Shown piece after piece: positions 33,801-42,800 of a stretch of DNA of 64,000 nt. The stretch covers positions 24,663,419 to 24,727,418 of the forward strand of contig NC_087070.1 in assembly GCF_963678635.1 (NCBI RefSeq), in the 5' to 3' direction. Numbering within the stretch: the stretch's first letter is position 1; each line of letters starts with the position of its first letter. Made by a program: the position numbers and the translations under genes. The stretch is from Symsagittifera roscoffensis (lineage: Eukaryota > Xenacoelomorpha > Acoela > Convolutidae). A model generated the notes under the pieces. It saw only the letters and a list, made by a program, of their open reading frames with translations. It was not told the origin of the DNA and ran no database searches.

Positions 33801-36800
33801 AGGCACTTTTGACATTAAAAAACCTAAGTGGCTCCCTCTGGTTAAATGGCCAAAAATGCATTGGAAACATTTTTTGACGGTTTTTTATCCGGCCATATTC
33901 TAAAAAACAGTTTCATCGTCAAACTTTGAAGTTTCAAAAGTGAATCCCTTGAAAACTAAAAGTTACAACTTCTATGTCCCGTGACTGTAAATTGAAAGTC
34001 GGAAAAAAAGTAGAAAAGAGCCCAGGCGGACATGGTGAAGAAAAAAGTACTTGATGAAATAAAAACGGGCAGGGCGAGATTGAAAGAAAACAGAGGCTCT
34101 TTAACTTCAAATCTTTTTCAATAAACTTAGTAAGTTGAATTTTAAACAAATCAAAAGGGGGGCTGTGGACTGAGCGGCTCTGCTCTTTTCCGCTTTTTCT
34201 CCCATTTCGAAATTTCACTCTTCTTACCTTTAAAAATTTTGTTGTTTAATTATTCACACGAAATTAAGCTAAAACAAAACTGCTCATAAACCTGAGAAAG
34301 GCTCTTTTCCACTTTCCCAGAATAATTGTTCTGACTTTCGTAATGAAAGTAACCGAATATTTGTGCTCGGGGTGGGGTTTTTTTCATCAGACAATTTTCG
34401 ACTTTTTAACTAGCCATTTTTGACGGAATTTTTTTATATATAGTTGAAAGCTATTGTTGTCCTGAGCTTAATTTTCAAAAAATATTTCACATGTGCTCAC
34501 TTTTGTAATGTTATGGGGGTTTAAAGATTCCCATTTTGGCCAATTTGGGACAATTAACGCGCGATACATTTCGCGCTATTAATGCGTAGGCGGAGATTTA
34601 ATTCGTCTTAGAAATCGTTCCAAATTGGTTCAAGAAAGCTTATTGCCATAATTGATCTGTTACTAGAAGCTTAAAAGCTTCGCCCAGATACGAGCAGTCT
34701 TGTTGTTCCGACTTTCGATACGAAAGTAACGGAATATTTGTGCTCGGGGTGGGTTTTTTTTTTTCTTCAGACAAATTTCGACTTTTTAACTAGCCATTTT
34801 TGACGGATTTTTTTAATATCATTCGAAAGGTATTGTTGTCCTGAGCTCAAAATTGAAAAGATATTTCACCTGTGATCATTTTTCGTAAAGTTATGGGGGT
34901 TAAAAGGTTTTTGGCCAATTTGGACAATGAACACGCGGTATATTTCGCGCTATTAACGCGTTAGTGGAGATTTAATCCGTCTTAGAAATTGTTCCAAATT
35001 GGTTTAAAGAAGCTTATTTGCCATAATTGGTTTGTTACAAGGAGCGAAAAATATGCTTTTGTACTTTATATGGCGTGTGGGGGGATGATTTTCATTTAAA
35101 AAATTTCACATTTTAGAAAAAAAAAATTTCTTTTGATTTATTTTATTGAATTTTTAATGTTATTACTGCTCCATAAACCTTAAAAGGCAGTCGGAACATT
35201 CAGGGCTTTGCCCTGATACGAGCAGTCTTGTTTGATTTTACCGGCGCATAGACAATTCGGCCAAAGACAATTCAGCCTATTTGAAATTCAGACAACTCAG
35301 CCAAAAAGTATAGAGACAATTCAGCCTGAGACAACTCAGCCAGTTTTACAAAACGCTAGATTCAAAAAACAAAATTGGAATTGGAGATATTTCTTGGTTC
35401 AAGCTCTAAATTTCGCATTGAGTCCTACCCTCTGTTGGCAAGCTCGCAACACGTTGGCGCGACTGCGGCGGTCACTATTATTGGATGAATTGTCTCTGGC
35501 TGAATTGTCTGTACACTTTTGGCTGAAATGTCTGAATTTCAAATCGGCTGAATTGTCTTGACGCGTATTTTACCATAATGCAATGGGAATTGGAAAGTTG
35601 ATCACATAAAAATTTTATACAGAAATGTTCTTCATATTTTGGATCATAACACCTCGCATTTAGCTATACTAACACGTATAACAACTATGAAAAAAGAAAA
35701 AATGAAAGGCAGATGGAGTGAAGAAAGGCCCTAGGCAAATCCCGGGACTTTTTCACTGGCCTCTATTAGGTCGCCAATATTTTTGAAATAAAGTTATTTG
35801 ATAAGTTGTCAATTTTAGACTGTCAAACATTAAGTATTTAAATTTGGGTAGTTTAAGAAAATTGCAACACCAATCAGATGGTTGCTAAAAGGAGCTGATT
35901 ACTTAGACTCAAATGAGGTTACAAATCACTAGGCAAGCTAGGTTAGTGCTATTCCGCTCGTATTTGATACAGGAAGAATCCAGGATACAATCTCACTCTA
36001 CAGCATTCTTTCAAATACCGGTCTGGATCAAATAACCACCTCAAGCATGTTAAGCCCTGTTTTTTTTCAAAATTTGCTTCCATCGAATATTAAGTGCTGC
36101 GCCTTCGGTAAGCTTAGTGAATTAATTCTGCAGCTTTTTGAGTTCGGAAATTATTTTTTGTTACGAGCATGAATTTTTTTGTTACGCTTTCAGCATTCTA
36201 CGTAAAACATGCGTTATCCATTTTCAAATTCCCAGATTTTATCAAAGTACTTGAATTCAGAGCCGTTGTCAAACATTTTTTTAAAATCTGTTATTGCAAT
36301 TGCCTAAAATGGTCTAGAAAACTTTTGAGCTACATAAAACTTTTTTTTCAAAAGTTGTGTGCTCTCTTTCCTTTTGTCCAACATGCGATGTTTTTTCTTC
36401 ACATTGTCAGATTTAACTTAAAAATAGTATGTGGAATGATAAGGCTCTGACAAACCTGTTCAGTCTCCGAAAACAAATCGGTAAAACCCTTCCAAACACC
36501 ATATCCTAGACGCTAATGTGAGGTGGTGAGGGGGAAGGAAATAAGGAGCAAATCTGCTCACTAGTCCACACTGAAATTCTTTTGAAGTTTCCGGAAACAT
36601 CGAAGAAAAAATCATAATAGTTATAGTTATATAGTGTATAGTTATATTGAGGTGTTGCGGAAACTGCAACTGTGAGCGGAATCTGCAAATTGTAAGTGGA
36701 ATTGTAAGTTTTGTCCTTGAGGTTGTCAAAATTGTCTAGAAAAAAAAACAGACTCAAAATCAAAGCTCGTTTTCACTCTTCGAGTAATCGGAACAAAAAT

Positions 36801-39800
36801 TGCTTTGTGCCGGGTGCTTCAGCTATTTTGTTGAAAGGCTGGGTGGAACAACTCACAAAAATAATCACTCACTCTTCATTTTGCCCCAGCAGTTTTTTCT
36901 TCGATTTTTCCGGAAACTGCGAAAGAATTTCAGTGTGGACTAGTGAGCAGATTTGCTTATTGTTGATTATTGTATTCTTTTGATTATAAACTTAATTCCA
37001 ACAATAAAATTAAAAAGTTCTCTCAGTAATCAGAATAACTGATTTGAACGTCTTTGGTTTTCAGACCAATTCAGACTAAAACCATTTCATTTCTGCAACA
37101 ATGCCAGCGTTATTTTACTTAATAAAATTGCAACTTATTGTCTTTAAACCTAATTCAACATTACGAGGCCAAACTGTGTACTGGATAAGCGCACAATTTT
37201 GTGTCTGTTTGTTCCTGTATTCCAGAGACAAGTTTCTTAATATGTTCCAAAATGTAAGTGGTTTCCACCTACAAAAGTTTCGTAGATTCAGCGTTAAAAT
37301 ACCTGTAATGTAATTTTTGTCGGCATATTTGTTTTGTAGAGGATTCCGCAGCAAACAAATATAGCTAGTTGTTCTGGAATTTGCAACTATAAGTGGATTC
37401 CGCAAAATGTAAGTGGAATCCGCAAAATCTAAGTGGAATCCGCAAATGTAAGTCGAATCCGCAAATAAAATGCGGATTCCACTTACAATTTGCAGATTCC
37501 ACTTACAGTTTGCAGGTTGCACTTACAATTTGCGGATTCCACTTACAATTTGCGGATTCCGCTCACAGTTGCAGTCCGCAACAGCTCAATGTAACTATAC
37601 ACATGACTTATTATTTTTTTGTGGATTCTGTTCTATATTCCGCAAACTGTTCTATATTGCGCAAATACAGTTGCCAATTCCGCAAATTCGCGTATTTTTG
37701 AAGCGATTTTGAGCAGTACAATGTTTTAGGTGTTTGTGTGTGGAATCCAAAACAGCAAAGAAGACCAAAAAAGTTGCAATTTTGCGGATTCCGCAACAAA
37801 TCTGATATTGGCCGGTTGCGGAATCCATTTACAATGCACAAAATGCACAGCTTGGCCTCGTAATGAATCACCATAAAAAGGGTACTAAATTTAGGGGGGA
37901 ATGAACTTTTTTGAAAAAGAATGCTGGTTTATTCCTTGAATTCATTCTTTGATTGGAAAGTTTCTTTTATTCATGTTCGGAACATTTTGTGCTACTTGCA
38001 CATCACCTGACTATCTTTCTACTGTTATAGCGGCTGTAGTTTGTTGTGTTACTGAAATGGGGAAACTCCCTTTTTGTTAAAGATTGGCAGGCTATAATAT
38101 GAACTAGACCCAAAAAGAGAGCAAAACTCTAGCAATTTTGGGGCCGGGTAAGAAAGTTTTTGTTTTGAAAATAAAGAAAACTAAAAAAGGCTCTTTTTTT
38201 AAACTTCTCCCCATACACAGCTCGCATGAACATCGACTTTGTAGTGTACTAAGGGGTTCTACTAGGTTGAGTATGAAGATCAAATAATTGTTAGTTTTAG
38301 AAAATGGCATTTGTGTGAGAGAAAAAGAGACGACCAAAACGTTTGCTTTTTAGTTATTAATACTCAAAGACTAGGAATTTTATTCTGCAGCAAAGTTCCA
38401 CAAAAATCCGAGTAATTTCAGCATGAGGAATTGTATGCACGGTAATCGATCCCACTTTGGACTGTCAAAGTTTAAGTGTTTAAATGTGATTAGTTAAAGA
38501 AAATTTTAACACCAATAAGACTGCGCGTATCAGGGCGAAGCCCTGAGTGTTCACATGCCTTGTAAGGTATATGGAGCAGTAATAAATGAAAAAATTAAAT
38601 GCAATTGAAAATATTAAATGTAATAAACGATTTCTTTTGAGTTTGAGACTTTTTGTGAAAATCATCCCCCACACGCCATATAAAATTCAAAGTGATTGAT
38701 TTCGCTCCTAGTAAGAAATCAATCATGGCAATTAAGCATCCTTGAACCAATTTGGAACGATTTCTAAGACGGATTAAATCTCCGATTACGCGTTAATAAT
38801 GCAAAATATATCGCGCTTTAAGTGTCCAAAAGTGGTCAAAATGGCAATTTTTAAAGTGATCACAAAAACTTTTACAAAATAGATCCCAGGTGAAATATTT
38901 TTTTTTACCCGAGCCGAGCACAAATATTCCGCTCTTTCCTTACGAAAGTCGGAGCAATTAGCTGGCTGCTGAAAGGAGCTGTTTACTTAGACTCAAATTA
39001 TGTTAAAAGTTGCTTGGCAAACTAATTTATTGCGTTTCTGCTCGCATTTGAAGCAGGGAGAATCCAGGATACAAATTCACTATACAGCATTCTTTTAATA
39101 ACTGTTTTGAATAAAATGAACACCTCAGGCATTTTACGTACTCTTTTTTTCTTTGAGTTTTTCCACTATCAAATTTTGAGTGTTGCGCCTTGGCTAGTTA
39201 TATTGAACTGGGTTTGCAGCTTTTTAAAATTGGAAAAAACTAAGGCGCATAAACAGTTTTTGTTACGCTTTCAGCATAACTACATAATACTTTGGCTACC
39301 CATATCAAATTTCCAGATTTTTATCAAATTATTTGAACTGAGGGAGTCGTGCCTTCATTGAGATTATAAACATGTATATATGTTATGACAATCGCCTAAA
39401 CTGGTTTAGATAATTTTTGAGCTGCTCAAAGTTTACCTTTTCAAAAGAAGAAAAGAACCGACCGGCAAAATTGCTTTTTAGTTATGAAATTTCATTGACC
39501 AGGACTTTTTTTTCTGCAGCAAAGGTCCGCAAATATCCGAGTAAAATGGGTACGATAGAAATGTGTGCACCTTTTCGCAACTGTATGCAGATATTGCTAC
39601 CAGGAGTTCAATTTAAAAACATGTGCAACTTGTTATCATTTTTCGTGCAGATGGTTTGGAATTGCTAATTTGGTCAATTTGGGATTTTTAACGTGCGATC
39701 TATTGAGTTGCTTGCTATACAAGGTATGGGCGGCGGAATAATTCTCTCCAAATCTAATTAGGATCAGCATTTTGGCCTTAATAAAACGATACATGACTCT

Positions 39801-42800
39801 AAATCAACCCTTTGTATTTCATATATTTGAGGGAGGGGACCAAGAAGAAAAAAAGATTTGAAAAAAAAACTTCTTTTTTCAAACATTTGGTTAAATATTC
39901 GGTTACATGACAAAAGATCCCTTACCTTAAGATCCCAAACGAGAAGATCCCAGTCAATAAGATACCATTCCAAAAGATACCTCGTTCTAAAATCGCCCAC
40001 GACATAAGATACCATAATAAAATAACAAAGAACCTGAGAATTGAAAATAAAGCGGTTAATCGATCAAAGCAAAAACAAAGCGTCGGTTAAAATCAAAGAA
40101 ACGGCAAAAATTTTGCTGCACAAATTTCGAACATAAATGACCTTGCTAATCACTTGGCCTTTAAAATGAAACTCAAACTTCAAAACAGCTTAGACTATAA
40201 ATGAACTTGAAAAGGATTTCCAATTAATCAAAACCAACTTTGCTAAAAATGGCCTGATTTTCCAGACAATTCAAGTCGGTACAAAATTGAAATTGAGTTT
40301 TTGCAAAATTCTAAATTTTGAAATCATTTTCATTACGAATCACTTGCCATTCTATTTGATAAAAAATATCAATTCTCAAATTTGATCAACTTTTTTTCGC
40401 TAGGCGCAATACTCAAAGGGCTGTCAGGCCCCTACCCCCAACCTAGCCTCTTTTGGTATGGTATCTTTTGTCATGGGAGCTTTTGGTATGGTATCTTTTG
40501 TCCTGACACCAAATATTCAACCAAAAAACTTTTTAGTTGTCATTAAAGTGCAGTCCCAGCATTCTTGTTTCTTTCTCTATTGAAGAAAATTGTTCTCGCA
40601 TGAACTAAACCTTTGTCCGCAAATTTAACCATAAGTGGCATTTACACCACAACAGTAGTTAAAACAATGCAAGTGAAAACTTTTAATCTAATTTGGTAAA
40701 GCGTTCAAACTAACCACTTTTGTAATAGATAACCTGAAAGTAGGTATAGACCTGATTATTATTGCCAATTTGCCGGGAAATGATCCTTGTCTCTCTCCAA
40801 TAAAACCTAATGGGTATAACTTTTCTGATGTAGATACAATAATGGGCCATGCATTGTTCCACGCAATAAGAAAAGTTGATATCTAGGTAATTTCTCGCCC
40901 GTTGCCGTTCGCCTACCGGTAGGTTCAATTGTAAGTGGTTCGCTTCCGTCAAAATCAGCGTTTGTGGGCCAATATTGTTCCACGCGATAAGAAAAGTTGA
41001 TATCTAGGTAATTTCTCACCCGTTGCCGTTCGCCTACCGGTAGGTTCAATTGTAAGTGGTCCGCTTCCGTCAACATCAGCGTTCGTATTTGATTGCTTCG
41101 AAACTAATATAGGTGGTATCGAATTTGAAAGACAGGTCAAATAGTGATATGAACTAGATTTGTATGGGGCTCTGAAACAAGTAGACTCTGGTTCAGAATC
41201 GAATGAAAGTCATAGAAAATCAATGAGTAACTTACTATTCAGGTTGGTTCAAGACACTCAGTTGGAATGCTCTGAGCAGATGCTAACATCCTCCTTCAAA
41301 AAATTAGTACTTACAATTGTACAAAGGAAATTGCTAAAAAAGCGCATTCAATAGAATGCATCCCTGAAAAATTATTAGTCTAAGATCATATAAGATGATC
41401 TCGTAAAAAACCGTACCTTTCGAGAGTGTTAATTACCACATCATTCGCTTCTCAAACAGAACAAACCTGGAAAAGTGCGCGGAACCTTGTTCTTCAGCGG
41501 AACCCTGCCTTCTTCGAAATCTTGTTTTCGTTCAGCTACTTTTCAGAGAGCATCAACAAGCTGTATCAGCGGACATCGCCAGAAAATTCATTCAAGTTGA
41601 TGTACTACCAGAAGATCAACAATCTCTTCGTTTTTTTTGCGACTGGAGGACCCCATATTAGAATAATTTTAAAAAACGACACTTTCAGCGAGAAATTATG
41701 TCGGCGCGACATAAAAACACTCGACAATTGCTTAAATTATGCATTGCATTGAATCGCCATTGACAATTAGGCGAACCGAACCACCAATGACAATCAGGTG
41801 ATACTCTTTGTTGCAGTTTCTGCTGTCTTTTATACATATTATATGGATGACTATCTCGATTCTTTTGAAAATCCAATCAATACGTAAAAACTAGAGTGAA
41901 TCTGGTTAGTTTACCAAGTTCGAAAATTTTTAAGTTTCCTCTGCAACGCAACAAAGATAGTAGACGGTTTAACGCCGCCCTAAAACGCAACTAACGCAAT
42001 TGATTAGGAAATTATTTTTTATGGGCCGACATTTCGACAAATATTATCGGTCTTAAATGGCACCAGCAAGAACACTTTGTTTTTAGTCGGGGGGTCAATC
42101 ATCAACCAAATAAATCGGGAATACAGCGCACTATGCTTGTTTTTTATTGGCTTTGATCCGATAGGTTTATTCGCACCCTACAGTGTTCAGAGACGTCTTC
42201 TCCTGCTTGATATTCGGCAATTACATGGCCAACAATGGAATGATTATCTCCCTGATGACATCAAAAAATTCATTGATTGGCATTATAATTTGTCTACAAT
42301 TCGACTGGTGAAAATACGTCGCATTTTTTATCGACCCAGTTGATCTCCCTGAGCTGTACAAACTTGCAGACAGCTCACAGGAAGTTTTCTGTGCCGTAGT
42401 TTTGTCTGCGTAGAGTAATCAAGGTTTCATTAGAAACAGAAATTTCATCTGTAATTGGTAATGCTCAAGTTGATCCTGTGAAAACTCTTTCAACTCCGAA
42501 GCTGGGGGGCTACTGGCAGCACTACCCGCAGCTCTTCTCAAAGTTGATATCTGAAAAGAATAGACAATTCGCACATCGGAAACCTTTGTGTGGACGGGCA
42601 GTAGAATAACTGTTTTGCATTGTTTCAATTAAAGAGATAAGCAACCGACATTTGTTGCAGAAAACTGTCGCAGGAGTTCAGGATGCAATACGGTTGATCA
42701 GTGCGTTCAGGTCACCAACGGAGAGAACCTCGCTGACACACGCATTCGAGGGTTATCAGCCAAAGCCCTTAGAATCAGCAGTTAGATTATTAGCCCATAT

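Noticed and set aside
37370-37600. CRISPR-like array (20-bp repeats)
   Set aside because: Units are contiguous with no unique spacers, reverse orientation halfway, and lie in an animal intron.
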